This document shows positions 12,101 through 21,068 of a stretch of 64,000 nt of DNA, one piece after another (positions within the stretch are counted from its first letter, which is position 1; the number at the start of each line of letters is the position of its first letter). This stretch comes from an uncultured SAR116 cluster alpha proteobacterium. GTDB taxonomy: Bacteria; Pseudomonadota; Alphaproteobacteria; Puniceispirillales; Puniceispirillaceae. The stretch covers positions 1 through 64,000 of the forward strand of contig CABYPW010000008.1 in assembly GCA_902520885.1 (NCBI GenBank). The letters run 5' to 3'. The position numbers and the translations under genes are program-made. The notes below the pieces were generated by a model that saw only the letters and a program-made list of their open reading frames with translations, ran no database searches and was not told the DNA's origin.

Positions 12101-12796
12101 CTAAACCGAACTGACAAGTTTTGTTAAAACATCGGTTACTTGGTCTGGTGCTTCCATTGATGTTAGATGTCCTACATGAGGTAATATTGTTAAATTAGAG
12201 TGACAAAACAAGCTATTTAACTCTTCTGAAAGATAAGTTGGTGTTAATTGGTCTTCATCCCCAACGAGTATCTCTACCGGCATATTTGCATACTGTGCAA
12301 AAGGCCTAAAATCTGGCCTTCCCATTATTGCCTCTTGTTGTAGGGTAAAGTTTGTTTGACCAACATCAGCAGCCATTTCAATAACACTTTGGACGAGGCT
12401 ATCATTTTGTAATGCTTTTGTGGATAACAAACTTGGTAACAGACGCGGGGTTACACCTTTGAATTTTCCTAATTTTGATAAATCAATAAGAGCTCTTCTT
12501 TGCTTTTTTTTTTCTTCCGTATCCGCTCTTCCACTTGTAGAAAGCAAGCCCATCGCAATGACTTTTTCAGGCGCCAGATATGCAACCATCTGGGCGACAT
12601 ATCCTCCCATTGATAAACCGCAAATCACAAACTCCGACGACTCATTTCTAACAATGTTTTGTGCCATATCCAAAATAGAACTCATGCCCAGCGTGTTGGC
12701 GATTTCAATATCACAGATATTTTCTAGTGCATAAATCTGGTTTTTAAATAGCTCTCTTGTGCACAGTAACCCTGGAACCAAAATTAATTTTATCAT
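12101..12796 (-). CDS. Alpha/beta-fold hydrolase
   Basis: Small esterase- or lactonase-like hydrolase of 231 residues. The nucleophile elbow is GLSMGG, the acidic residue is probably in the VGDEDQLTP segment, and the catalytic histidine is in PHVGHLTSMEAP. The protein should start at the ATG at 12796 (MIKLILVPGLL), which has AGGA 8 bases upstream; a longer frame to 12988 has no homology-like start and overlaps the promoter and coding sequence of the divergent helicase. The substrate is unknown. No signal peptide is visible, so it is probably cytoplasmic. Confidence 0.8.
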   Translation of the reverse strand: MIKLILVPGLLCTRELFKNQIYALENICDIEIANTLGMSSILDMAQNIVRNESSEFVICGLSMGGYVAQMVAYLAPEKVIAMGLLSTSGRADTEEKKKQRRALIDLSKLGKFKGVTPRLLPSLLSTKALQNDSLVQSVIEMAADVGQTNFTLQQEAIMGRPDFRPFAQYANMPVEILVGDEDQLTPTYLSEELNSLFCHSNLTILPHVGHLTSMEAPDQVTDVLTKLVSSV

Positions 12797-12889
12797 AGTT
12801 AAATTCCTGAAGAAAAAATTATTTAAAGAATTTCTCACTTTACAAAAAATCAGACACTTGACCAGCATACCAAAATTAGAGTATCTCTT

Positions 12890-12919
12890 TTGACAATTTT
12901 TCGTTTTATTTTTTAACAT
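12890..12919 (+). promoter_or_regulatory. Putative promoter of the DEAD-box-type helicase
   Basis: A consensus -35 TTGACA (12890-12895) is followed after 18 bases by TAACAT (12914-12919). Transcription would begin near 12926, only 16-22 bases before the coding frame becomes conserved. This limits where translation can start and supports a non-AUG start downstream. Confidence 0.5.
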
Positions 12920-12941
12920 AGATAATTCCAGGGAAAAACAA

Positions 12942-14279
12942 ATTTCCATTTCATTCAGAGAACTCGGTCTAAGCGCAAAATTATGCAATATTGTTTCTGC
13001 ACTTGGATATAAACAGCCAACTCCAATTCAAGAAAAAGCAATACCCATTGTTTTAATGGGACGAGATGTAATTGGCTCTGCTCAGACAGGTACGGGAAAA
13101 ACAGCTTCCTTCACATTACCAATGATTGATATTTTAGATGCAGGTATTGCAAAAGCAAGAATGCCACGGTCCTTAATACTGGCACCCACTCGTGAATTAG
13201 CAGCACAAGTCGCAGAATCCTTCGAAAATTTTTCTGCAAACCATGAACTCTCAAAAGCTTTGCTCATAGGTGGGGTAAGTTTTTCAGATCAAGAAACAGC
13301 GTTAGAAAAAGGCGTAGACGTATTGATTGCAACACCAGGAAGGTTGCTTGACCATTTTGAAAGAGGTAAAGTTCTTCTACAAGACGTAAAAGTTCTCGTC
13401 ATAGATGAAACAGATAGAATGCTTGATATGGGTTTTATCCCTGATGTTGAACGAATTGTTTCATTGCTTCCTAAAATTCGTCAAACTTTATTTTTTTCTG
13501 CCACTCTTTCTAATGAAATACAAAAAATTGGTGAGCAATTTGTTTTAAATCCTAAAATAATTGAAGTAGCAAAAGCTGCACAAACAGCTCCCACCATTTC
13601 CCAGCATATTTGCAAGACCACACCAAAACTTAAACAAGAGCATTTACGAGAATTACTTCAGAATGAACACATTAACAATGCAGTTATTTTCTGTAATCGT
13701 AAAAAAGATATCGCTTCTTTAGTTAAGTACCTTAAAAATCATGGATTTAATGTGGCCACCTTACATGGTGATATGACACAATCTATGAGGCTTTCAGCGT
13801 TAAAAGCTTTTAAGGATGAAAAAACTAAATATCTTATAGCCTCTGATGTTGCGGCACGGGGCCTTGATATTCCATCTGTTAGCCACGTTTTTAATTACGA
13901 TGTACCTTCAAATGCAGAAGACTATGTCCACCGGATCGGTAGAACTGGCCGAGCAGGCAGAACCGGACAAGCTTTCACTTTCATTTCAGATAGTGATGAT
14001 GAAAAACTTTTATTGGCAATTGAGCAACTAATTTCTATCTCCATACCAATACATACCGCAACATCCAATAACACGAATTTAAACGATAAAAATAATTCAC
14101 AAAGCAGGGGTTCAAGAAATAAGAGTATTTCAAAAAAAGCTGGGGAACACGAAAAAACTGTAGTAAATGACCCTCAAAAACCAATAAAAACACGACGCGC
14201 TAGTGAAAAACGACCACCAGCTTGGACAGGTGGTAATGGGTTTTGTGATTTAGAGAGCGCTCCCGATTTTTTGCTTTAA
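12942..14279 (+). CDS. DEAD-box-family ATP-dependent RNA helicase, no canonical start codon
   Basis: RhlE-like RNA helicase for RNA remodelling. From upstream codons I read ISISFRELGLSAKLC, then the Q motif GYKQPTPIQEKAI, motif I AQTGTGKT, PTRELAAQV, TPGRLLDH, motif II as DETD instead of DEAD, SAT, ARGLDIP and HRIGRTGRAG, then a basic Ser/Asn-rich tail. The first ATG (13056) lies after the Q motif, so it cannot be the real start. The frame is open only from 12894, and no ATG, GTG, TTG or CTG exists between there and the conserved FRELGL. The ATT at 12942 has AGGG 8 bases upstream; the ATT at 12948 would match the usual family start (M-S-F). Confidence 0.85.
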   Translation: MSISFRELGLSAKLCNIVSALGYKQPTPIQEKAIPIVLMGRDVIGSAQTGTGKTASFTLPMIDILDAGIAKARMPRSLILAPTRELAAQVAESFENFSANHELSKALLIGGVSFSDQETALEKGVDVLIATPGRLLDHFERGKVLLQDVKVLVIDETDRMLDMGFIPDVERIVSLLPKIRQTLFFSATLSNEIQKIGEQFVLNPKIIEVAKAAQTAPTISQHICKTTPKLKQEHLRELLQNEHINNAVIFCNRKKDIASLVKYLKNHGFNVATLHGDMTQSMRLSALKAFKDEKTKYLIASDVAARGLDIPSVSHVFNYDVPSNAEDYVHRIGRTGRAGRTGQAFTFISDSDDEKLLLAIEQLISISIPIHTATSNNTNLNDKNNSQSRGSRNKSISKKAGEHEKTVVNDPQKPIKTRRASEKRPPAWTGGNGFCDLESAPDFLL

Positions 14280-14319
14280 ATAGACCTTACAAAACTTTTT
14301 CTATTATATAGGTAAGTGA

Positions 14320-16938
14320 CTAATTGTTTGAAGATTCTAAAGTCTTTTTTACTACCTCTGATAAATCAGAAGAAAGATTATTCTCATTCAATTTTTTTAA
14401 GATGTTGAGCATTAACCCCTTTCTTTCAGAAGAATAATTAGTAAATCGAGTTAGTGGCAAAGCTAAATTTGCAGAGATCTGGGAATTCTTTTTATCTATT
14501 TTCAATAATTGTTCTGCCAAAAATTCGTAACCACTGCAGTCTTTAGCGTGAAAGTGAACCGGGTTTCCATTCGCAAAACTGCCAATTACAGCACGAAGTT
14601 TATTTGGATTATTTTTATCAAAGGAAGGATGTTTCATGAGTTCTTTGCACATTTCTACTGTTCCTTTAACTGCAGAAGATGACTGCCATATAAACCAATT
14701 TTCCATTACAAGCGAGTTGGTCTTCCAATTATCATGAAAATGTTTCAACGCAATTTCACGACTAGGAACATCAATATGGTTTAAAGCATTAATAGAACCC
14801 TTAACAAGGGTCATATTGAATGAAGAAACTTGTTTCAATGCTAATGTTTGTGCAATTTCCATCCCCCCTAACATACCCCACGCTAATAATTGATTATGCA
14901 GACTTCGATCAGATGAATCCATAGTATCAAAAAGTGAAATTTTTATATCAAGTTTTTTTTGAAGATATCTTTGAATATTTAAACTCATTCGTTTTAAAAC
15001 ATTTTGTTTTGCCAAAAATATTTTTGGAGGATCTGGTTCAACAACTTTGGTCACTAAAACTGACTGACTTGGCGGAATTAACAGAAGTGCCTTCAGGGCA
15101 TTATTTAATTTTTGATTTTTTAATGATTTTAAAAGAGCGTTAGATAAGCGTAACTCAAGATTGGTATCTGTATCATCCTTATAATCCTGTATAATAACTT
15201 CGCTATATAATAATTGCATAGAATCCCAGATTACAAATGGGTCACTATCAGACGAAATTAGATGAATGTAATCATCAATAGTTCGGTCATCATAAAGATT
15301 AACTGGCGCAGAAAATCCCCTTAAATAAGAAGGTGTCGCATCTAACAAATCATTAATTCTTGATATTTCGGCAGACCTTATGGAGAGTACTGTTTTTTCT
15401 TCATTTATGATAACAAGAGGTTCTGCCCCCATTTTTTGTCCATTTATGATAAGAGAGAGAGCGTTACCTGTTTTATCATTTAAAGAAAACCTAAATGGTA
15501 TCATCATAGTTTGATAATGTTCTCCACCATTTTCGGGCTTTTTTTGAACTATCAGCATTTCTATTTCTGACGCTCTTTTATTTCTTATTATTTGAAGAGA
15601 AGGCGTTCCAAGTTGCTGATACCAATAGGAAAATTTGGACAAATCCAAATGATTGGCATCTTCCATGGCCTTCAGAAAATCGTCACATGTTACAGCTTGT
15701 CCATCATGTCTTTTAAAATAAAGAGCAATCCCTTTTTTAAAACCATCTTTACCAAATATGCTCGCTAACATTCTGATTACCTCAGCACCTTTTTCATAGA
15801 TGGTAGGTGTATAGAAATTATTGATCTCGGAATAACTCTCGGGCCTAATAGGGTGTGCCATTGGACCAGAATCCTCTGGAAACTGTACAGACCGCAATAA
15901 ACTCACGTCTTCAATACGTTTAACGAATTCATCATGTAAATCGGCGGTAAAACATTGGTCGCGATATACTGTCAGTCCCTCTTTAAGAGTCAATTGAAAC
16001 CAATCACGACAAGTAACTCTATTGCCAGACCAATTATGAAAATATTCATGTGCTATTATAGACTCAACTCTTAATAAATCAGAATCACTAGCTGTTTTTT
16101 CATCCGCAAGGACAAATTTGCTGTTAAAAATATTAAGGCCTTTATTCTCCATTGCACCCATATTAAAGTGACTTACTGCGACAATTTGAAATAAATCTAG
16201 ATCATATTCTAGCCCATAAGTTTCTTCGTCCCATTTCATTGATTTTTTGAGTGACTCCATAGCATGAGAAGTCAGATGCGAATTGCCATATTCAACGTAA
16301 ATATTCAATTTTACTTTTCGCCTAGAAGCAGTGATAAATACATCTTCAACCTTCTCAAGATCACCGGCGACAAGTGCAAACAAATAACTCGGTTTTGGAA
16401 ATGGATCATTCCAAACAGCGAAATGTCTTTCATGCCCAATCTTTCCGGATGCAATCAAATTCCCATTACTAAGCAGATTTTTGTAACTGACATCTGCTTC
16501 AATTCGAGTGGTGAATACACTCATCATGTCAGGTCTATCAGGATAGTAACAAATACGTCTAAAACCCTCTGGTTCACACTGGGTGCAGATCATATTACCA
16601 GATTTATATAGTCCTTCTAGTGCAGTATTTTCAAAAGGATTACATAAGGTAACTATTTCGATTTCATTAGAAGCACAGGATAAGTTAAATATTAATGAAT
16701 CCTTATTTTTTTGAATATCGCTAATTTGTTGGGTTACATTGTTAATGACAACATTTTTTAAATCTAGGTTTCGACCATACAGAAATAACGGAGGCAAACT
16801 ATCTGAATTTGAAGCTTCAATATTCATTTTTACAGTTGTTCTAGCAAAATTAGAATATATTTGAACTGTTAAATGAGTGGATATGATATCCCAGCCAGTA
16901 GGAGCATACTCATCGCGCCTTACCAACACTTGGCTCAT
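14320..16938 (-). CDS. pepN: Aminopeptidase N
   Basis: Zinc metallopeptidase of the M1 family that removes N-terminal residues from peptides in the cytoplasm. The substrate-recognition motif GAMEN is at 261-265 and the zinc site HEYFH at 297-301, with the third ligand E320 in LKEGLTVYRD. At 872 residues it matches the E. coli-type PepN. The N-terminus LVRRDEYAPTGWDI is typical of this type. It begins 2 bases after the gcrA stop and so is probably cotranscribed with gcrA, which is an uncommon pairing. It is convergent with the helicase; a weak CTTAC/GTAAG repeat lies in the 40-base gap. Confidence 0.96.
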   Translation of the reverse strand: MSQVLVRRDEYAPTGWDIISTHLTVQIYSNFARTTVKMNIEASNSDSLPPLFLYGRNLDLKNVVINNVTQQISDIQKNKDSLIFNLSCASNEIEIVTLCNPFENTALEGLYKSGNMICTQCEPEGFRRICYYPDRPDMMSVFTTRIEADVSYKNLLSNGNLIASGKIGHERHFAVWNDPFPKPSYLFALVAGDLEKVEDVFITASRRKVKLNIYVEYGNSHLTSHAMESLKKSMKWDEETYGLEYDLDLFQIVAVSHFNMGAMENKGLNIFNSKFVLADEKTASDSDLLRVESIIAHEYFHNWSGNRVTCRDWFQLTLKEGLTVYRDQCFTADLHDEFVKRIEDVSLLRSVQFPEDSGPMAHPIRPESYSEINNFYTPTIYEKGAEVIRMLASIFGKDGFKKGIALYFKRHDGQAVTCDDFLKAMEDANHLDLSKFSYWYQQLGTPSLQIIRNKRASEIEMLIVQKKPENGGEHYQTMMIPFRFSLNDKTGNALSLIINGQKMGAEPLVIINEEKTVLSIRSAEISRINDLLDATPSYLRGFSAPVNLYDDRTIDDYIHLISSDSDPFVIWDSMQLLYSEVIIQDYKDDTDTNLELRLSNALLKSLKNQKLNNALKALLLIPPSQSVLVTKVVEPDPPKIFLAKQNVLKRMSLNIQRYLQKKLDIKISLFDTMDSSDRSLHNQLLAWGMLGGMEIAQTLALKQVSSFNMTLVKGSINALNHIDVPSREIALKHFHDNWKTNSLVMENWFIWQSSSAVKGTVEMCKELMKHPSFDKNNPNKLRAVIGSFANGNPVHFHAKDCSGYEFLAEQLLKIDKKNSQISANLALPLTRFTNYSSERKGLMLNILKKLNENNLSSDLSEVVKKTLESSNN

Positions 16939-16940
16939 AT

Positions 16941-17342
16941 TTAACTGCTCTCACGAGTATTCGTATAAGCTAAAACACAATGTTCATAACAATATGGCTT
17001 TCCAGGTTCTATGGGCTCTCCACAAAAGGAAAAGTCGGTTGTTTTGGGGTCTCCAGACGGCCATACACATTTAGAACGAGACCAGTTAATTTTTCGAAGC
17101 GCGAGACGCAAAGGTAAATCAGAGGTTATATCTTCTGTCTTCTTTGATTTGGTGCGCGCCGCAGAGCCAGACGCAGAAATAGGAGATTGTCTTTTTGGAA
17201 GACCAAGTCTATGAGCTTTTCCCGCAACGGCATTTCTAGTAACACCAAGTTTTTCTCCTATTTGAGAGATTGAAAGTCCCTCGTTCCAAAGATTTTTAAG
17301 TATTTTAAGGCGCTCTTCTGTCCATCCCTTTTCATCTGTCAT
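16941..17342 (-). CDS. gcrA: GcrA cell cycle regulator
   Basis: Sigma-70 co-activator found in alphaproteobacteria; in Caulobacter it acts at promoters carrying GANTC sites methylated by CcrM. The N-terminal helix-turn-helix reads WTEERLKILKNLWNEGLS, then GVTRNAVAGKAHRLGLP, followed by a Ser/Lys linker and the C-terminal CVWPSGDP ... FCGEP ... YCYEHC region that contacts RNA polymerase sigma. I start at the ATG at 17342 (133 residues); a TTG eight codons upstream is possible. pepN follows by 2 bases. The gene is strong evidence for the class of the host. Confidence 0.93.
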   Translation of the reverse strand: MTDEKGWTEERLKILKNLWNEGLSISQIGEKLGVTRNAVAGKAHRLGLPKRQSPISASGSAARTKSKKTEDITSDLPLRLALRKINWSRSKCVWPSGDPKTTDFSFCGEPIEPGKPYCYEHCVLAYTNTRESS

Positions 17343-17426
17343 TTTATCACTGTCTTTCTTAAGCAAATTTCCAGTTCAATCTTAAAATTTTTATGCAAAA
17401 CCAACTATTACAGTATTATGGTTAAT

Positions 17427-18257
17427 TCAAGTCTTAAATGCACCTATAAAATCTGCTATAAATGAAACCTGATAATCCAACATATGTTTACCATAATGAA
17501 CTTTAATACCGGATCGCTTTGCAGCGCTAAGTAGCTTAGTTTCTTGAGGTTTCATAATAATGTCACAAACAACACAGTCTGGCCTTAAAGATATGATTGG
17601 GAAAGGAAGAGAGTCATCAGATTTCATTCCGAGAGAAGTGGCATTTATTACAAAATCATACTCTGCATAGTCAATGTGTTTTTTTTCTATAGCATTAATT
17701 TTATTAGTTTGTCTCACTGACTTTATAGTCTGCACAACTTTTTTCGCTTTTTCAAAACTCCTATTTGTAATATTCAAGGACTTTATTGGCTCACTAATAA
17801 GTTCTACTGCAAGCGCTCGACTTGCGCCACCTGCTCCAACTATCAATATTTTTTTATCTTTCAATAAATGCCCATAGTCCTTTAAACCAGCAACAAATCC
17901 AATGCCATCAAAGTTATCACCATGAAGAATTCCGTCCTCTTCAAATCGTATTGCATTAACTGCTCCAGTTGCTTTACCACCAGCACCTAGCTTGTCACAT
18001 AATTTAGCAATTTCCACTTTATGGGGAATTGTAACAACTCCTCCACGCAAATTTTTAATACCACGCATAGAATACACGCAGTCCTTCAAATGAGAGGGCG
18101 GTACATCAATAGGTATCATCACGCTGTCTATCCCTAACTCTTCAAATTTTTTATTAAAGAGGGTGGGTGCACGTACTTGCTCGGCTGGGTGCGCAAAAAT
18201 AACAAAAAGTTTAGTAGTGCCTGAAATAAACATATTAATATTTTGTTCGCTGATCAT
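17427..18257 (-). CDS. Shikimate dehydrogenase-like oxidoreductase (divergent AroE)
   Basis: NAD(P)-dependent oxidoreductase of the AroE fold, 276 residues. Lys80 in TIPHK and Asp117 in GDNFDG correspond to the catalytic Lys and Asp of AroE, and the nucleotide-binding GAGGAS motif is intact. But the N-terminal substrate loop reads HPAEQVRAP instead of xPxxHSxSP, so both serines that hold the shikimate carboxylate in E. coli AroE are replaced (V28, A30). I infer an AroE-like enzyme with another substrate, such as quinate or an unrelated hydroxy acid, or a relaxed enzyme. It lies 35 bases after the broken msrB and before gcrA on the same strand. Confidence 0.75.
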   Translation of the reverse strand: MISEQNINMFISGTTKLFVIFAHPAEQVRAPTLFNKKFEELGIDSVMIPIDVPPSHLKDCVYSMRGIKNLRGGVVTIPHKVEIAKLCDKLGAGGKATGAVNAIRFEEDGILHGDNFDGIGFVAGLKDYGHLLKDKKILIVGAGGASRALAVELISEPIKSLNITNRSFEKAKKVVQTIKSVRQTNKINAIEKKHIDYAEYDFVINATSLGMKSDDSLPFPIISLRPDCVVCDIIMKPQETKLLSAAKRSGIKVHYGKHMLDYQVSFIADFIGAFKT

Positions 18258-18292
18258 TTCAATTTAAATTAATTACATTAAATTAATCGTAT

Positions 18293-18688
18293 TTATTCCT
18301 CTGGTTGAAAATTTAGAGACGCAGAATTGATACAATATCTTAATCCAGTTGGAAGAGGCCCGTCAGGGAAAACGTGACCTAGATGGGCATCACATCTTTC
18401 GCAATGGACTTCCGTCCTTTGCATCATCAAGCTTAAATCTTCTTTTTCTGCCACAAACTCTGAATTTGGTTTTGTAAAACTTGGCCATCCACTTCCTTAT
18501 TCAAACTTATCACGACTGTGAAATAAAGCAGCTCCGCAACAAATACAATGGTAACCACCATCCGCATGATTATCCCAATATTTCCCTGTAAATGCCCTTT
18601 CAGTTCCCTCTTGGCGTGCAACATGATAGCTTTCAGGCGATAGTAACAATTTCCATTCTTCATCAGATTTAACAACTTTATTACTCAT
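18293..18688 (-). pseudogene. msrB: Peptide-methionine (R)-S-oxide reductase MsrB interrupted by an in-frame TAA
   Basis: MsrB reduces methionine-R-sulfoxide in proteins. The reading frame from the ATG at 18688 encodes the family start, the first zinc pair CICC, and ALFHSRDKFE, then TAA at 18497-18499, and resumes in the same frame with [10 protein letters not shown], the second zinc pair [13 protein letters not shown] and the catalytic Cys in [11 protein letters not shown], ending at 18293. The stop stands where the family has serine (FES-GSGWPSF), one base from TCA. All else is conserved over 132 codons, so this is a very recent nonsense change, a sequencing or assembly error, or read-through. 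It starts directly after the upstream stop codon behind a GAGGTGA ribosome site. Confidence 0.85.
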
Positions 18689-21001
18689 CTAAATCACCTC
18701 TTTTTTTAAACTTTTCCATATTTTAGTTGATGTCACAGGCATATCAATATGCGCCAATGACAATGCGTCACAAATCGCAGATATTACCGCCGGTGGTGCT
18801 CCAATGGTGCCCGCCTCTCCAACTCCCTTTACACCAAGATAATTATTTTTACATTTGGTATTTTTTAAGTAATGAGTAATCATCGTAAAATTATCTGCAC
18901 GAGGCAAAGTATAATCCATTAACGACCCCGATAAGCACTGACCTGTTTTATCATATACCAAATTTTCATATAGAGCTTGACCTACCCCTTGAGCAATACC
19001 TCCATGTATTTGACCCAATAGTGTATCGGGATTGATGACTTCACCCACATCATCAGTAACAGTATATTTTTTAATCACAGTAACTAGCGTTTCTTTATCA
19101 ATTTCCGCCTCAACAATATGGCAACCATAAGGAAAACTTGGCCCCTGAGTTGTGTAAAAATGTTTAAGATTGAATGGATGAACCTCGCCATTATTGAAAA
19201 GAATTTTAGAGAGGTACTCTATCGAAATAGTTTTATTTGTATTAACACGCCTAAATATTCCATCCTCAAATTCAATCTCACTTAAATCACATTCAAGAAA
19301 CTCAGCAGCAAATGGCTTAGCTTTTTTTAATATTTTTTCTGCTGCCTCCGCTGTTGCTGAACCTTGAATTACAGTCATTCTCGCGCCTCCTGTATTGCCA
19401 AATGGAGAAATTCTGGAGTCGCCTTGAATAACTCTGATTTTTCCTGCGTCATATCCTAATCTATCCGAAAAAATTTGTGTAAGCGTTGTTTGATGACCTT
19501 GCCCATTTTCCATTTGCGCTGCATAGATAATTACATCTCCATCTTTGTTAAAACGAATGTCAACTCCCCCATCTTTTCCATTTCCGCAAGATTCCAAATA
19601 AAGTGCGATCCCCAGTCCTCTAAAGAAACCATTCTTTAGGCTATTTTCATATCTTTCTCTAAATCCTTCTACATCAGCATTTCTAAGTGCATCATCAAAT
19701 AATGCTGGCATATTTCCTGAGTCGATAGTACCACTGCAAACAGTTTTATAGGGTATTTGCTCTGGTTGAATTAAATTCACTTTTCTAACCTCCACCCTGT
19801 CAATCTGAAGATCAAAAGCAATTTTATCCATTAAGCGTTCCATAATATAATTTGCTTCCGGGCGTCCTGCTCCTCTATAGGCATCTATTGCTGGTGTATT
19901 TGTTACGACTCCAATAACTTCAAGGCTCACATTCTGAATATCATACAGCGTTGTTAATGTACGACTAGTAGATTTAGTTGGCACATAAACACCAAAATTA
20001 GATAACCAACTCCCAAGATTTGCTTGATTTTTAAATTGAATGGCTTTGATTTTTCCACTTTTTGCCACTAAAGCTTTTGCATAGCTTTTTATATCACGAC
20101 CTTGCAAGTCACTTATAAAGCCTTCTGTGCGATCTTGCCGCCATCGGACTGCTCTGTTAAGTTTTTTAACTGCCCAACAAACACATACCTGTTCTGGATG
20201 CAAAAAAATCTTGTATCCAAAGCCTCCTCCAACATTACCCGAACGCAAATGAACTTTTCTACTATCTAAATTCAAAGCTTCCGCAATTTGTTTTGAAAGG
20301 CTCACTGTTCCTTGTGTTCCACACCAAATTAATAATTCATCTGCTTCATCTGATTCTGGATGTGGCATTGCTATTATCTGTCGCATTTCCATTGCATTTG
20401 GAGCAATCCTGTTATTTAAAACAGATAATTCAACTATTCTGTCTGTTTTTAAATCTGCTGTATTAAACTCGTGCAAGGTCTCTTCATGATTACCAACTCT
20501 CCAATGAAAAACCTTGTTGCCTGGATAATCACGGTAAAGTTGTGGCGCATCCGCTTCTATTGCACTATCCACATCAGTTATTGCAGGCAATGGTTCGTAA
20601 TTTACCTCTATCAATTCAGCTGCATTGAGTGCTTGTTCTTTAGTAGTTGCCACAACCATTGCAATAATATCACCTACAGATCTAACTATACCTCGTGCCA
20701 TTGGCGGTCTTGAAGTTGGCACGACATCGCTGCCATCTGTGTTTTTTACCCAATCGAGACATTTAATCTCACCAACCCTTTCATGGTCTAATTCAAATTG
20801 GGTAGCAATGAGATATACCCCTGGCAGTTTTGATGCTGTTTCAAAATCAATTGAACTTACAATTGCATGAGCATGTGCAGAGCGAAGAAAATGTGCTGAT
20901 AATCCTTCACCGACATCAATATCATCCGTAAATTTTCCTGTGCCGGTAATAAGTACCTTATCTTCAACTCGTTTTACCGCTTGTCCAATTCCAAATTTCA
21001 A
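18689..21001 (-). CDS. Xanthine dehydrogenase/CoxL-family molybdopterin-binding large subunit
   Basis: Large subunit of a molybdenum hydroxylase, 770 residues. It has GGGFGYK at 259-264, the form II signature AYRGAGR at 374-380 (not the AYxCSFR loop of true CO dehydrogenase) and the catalytic Glu729 in GVKGVGEAGTIG. CO oxidation is therefore unlikely; aldehyde, heteroaromatic or purine hydroxylation is possible. Such enzymes normally need a FAD subunit and a 2Fe-2S subunit encoded next door, and neither is present on either side. The start is a TTG at 21001 with GGAG 7 bases upstream; the nearby ATG is out of frame. msrB begins one base after its stop. Confidence 0.88.
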   Translation of the reverse strand: MKFGIGQAVKRVEDKVLITGTGKFTDDIDVGEGLSAHFLRSAHAHAIVSSIDFETASKLPGVYLIATQFELDHERVGEIKCLDWVKNTDGSDVVPTSRPPMARGIVRSVGDIIAMVVATTKEQALNAAELIEVNYEPLPAITDVDSAIEADAPQLYRDYPGNKVFHWRVGNHEETLHEFNTADLKTDRIVELSVLNNRIAPNAMEMRQIIAMPHPESDEADELLIWCGTQGTVSLSKQIAEALNLDSRKVHLRSGNVGGGFGYKIFLHPEQVCVCWAVKKLNRAVRWRQDRTEGFISDLQGRDIKSYAKALVAKSGKIKAIQFKNQANLGSWLSNFGVYVPTKSTSRTLTTLYDIQNVSLEVIGVVTNTPAIDAYRGAGRPEANYIMERLMDKIAFDLQIDRVEVRKVNLIQPEQIPYKTVCSGTIDSGNMPALFDDALRNADVEGFRERYENSLKNGFFRGLGIALYLESCGNGKDGGVDIRFNKDGDVIIYAAQMENGQGHQTTLTQIFSDRLGYDAGKIRVIQGDSRISPFGNTGGARMTVIQGSATAEAAEKILKKAKPFAAEFLECDLSEIEFEDGIFRRVNTNKTISIEYLSKILFNNGEVHPFNLKHFYTTQGPSFPYGCHIVEAEIDKETLVTVIKKYTVTDDVGEVINPDTLLGQIHGGIAQGVGQALYENLVYDKTGQCLSGSLMDYTLPRADNFTMITHYLKNTKCKNNYLGVKGVGEAGTIGAPPAVISAICDALSLAHIDMPVTSTKIWKSLKKEVI

Positions 21002-21068
21002 ATTTTAACTCCATGTTAACTTTACTTATAGGTTGTTTTTTACCTAGTTATATAAAATAACGCTTTTA

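Noticed and set aside
18497-18499. Stop codon in msrB as a selenocysteine codon
   Set aside because: It is TAA, not TGA, and it does not lie at the catalytic Cys, which is present further on as a normal Cys codon.
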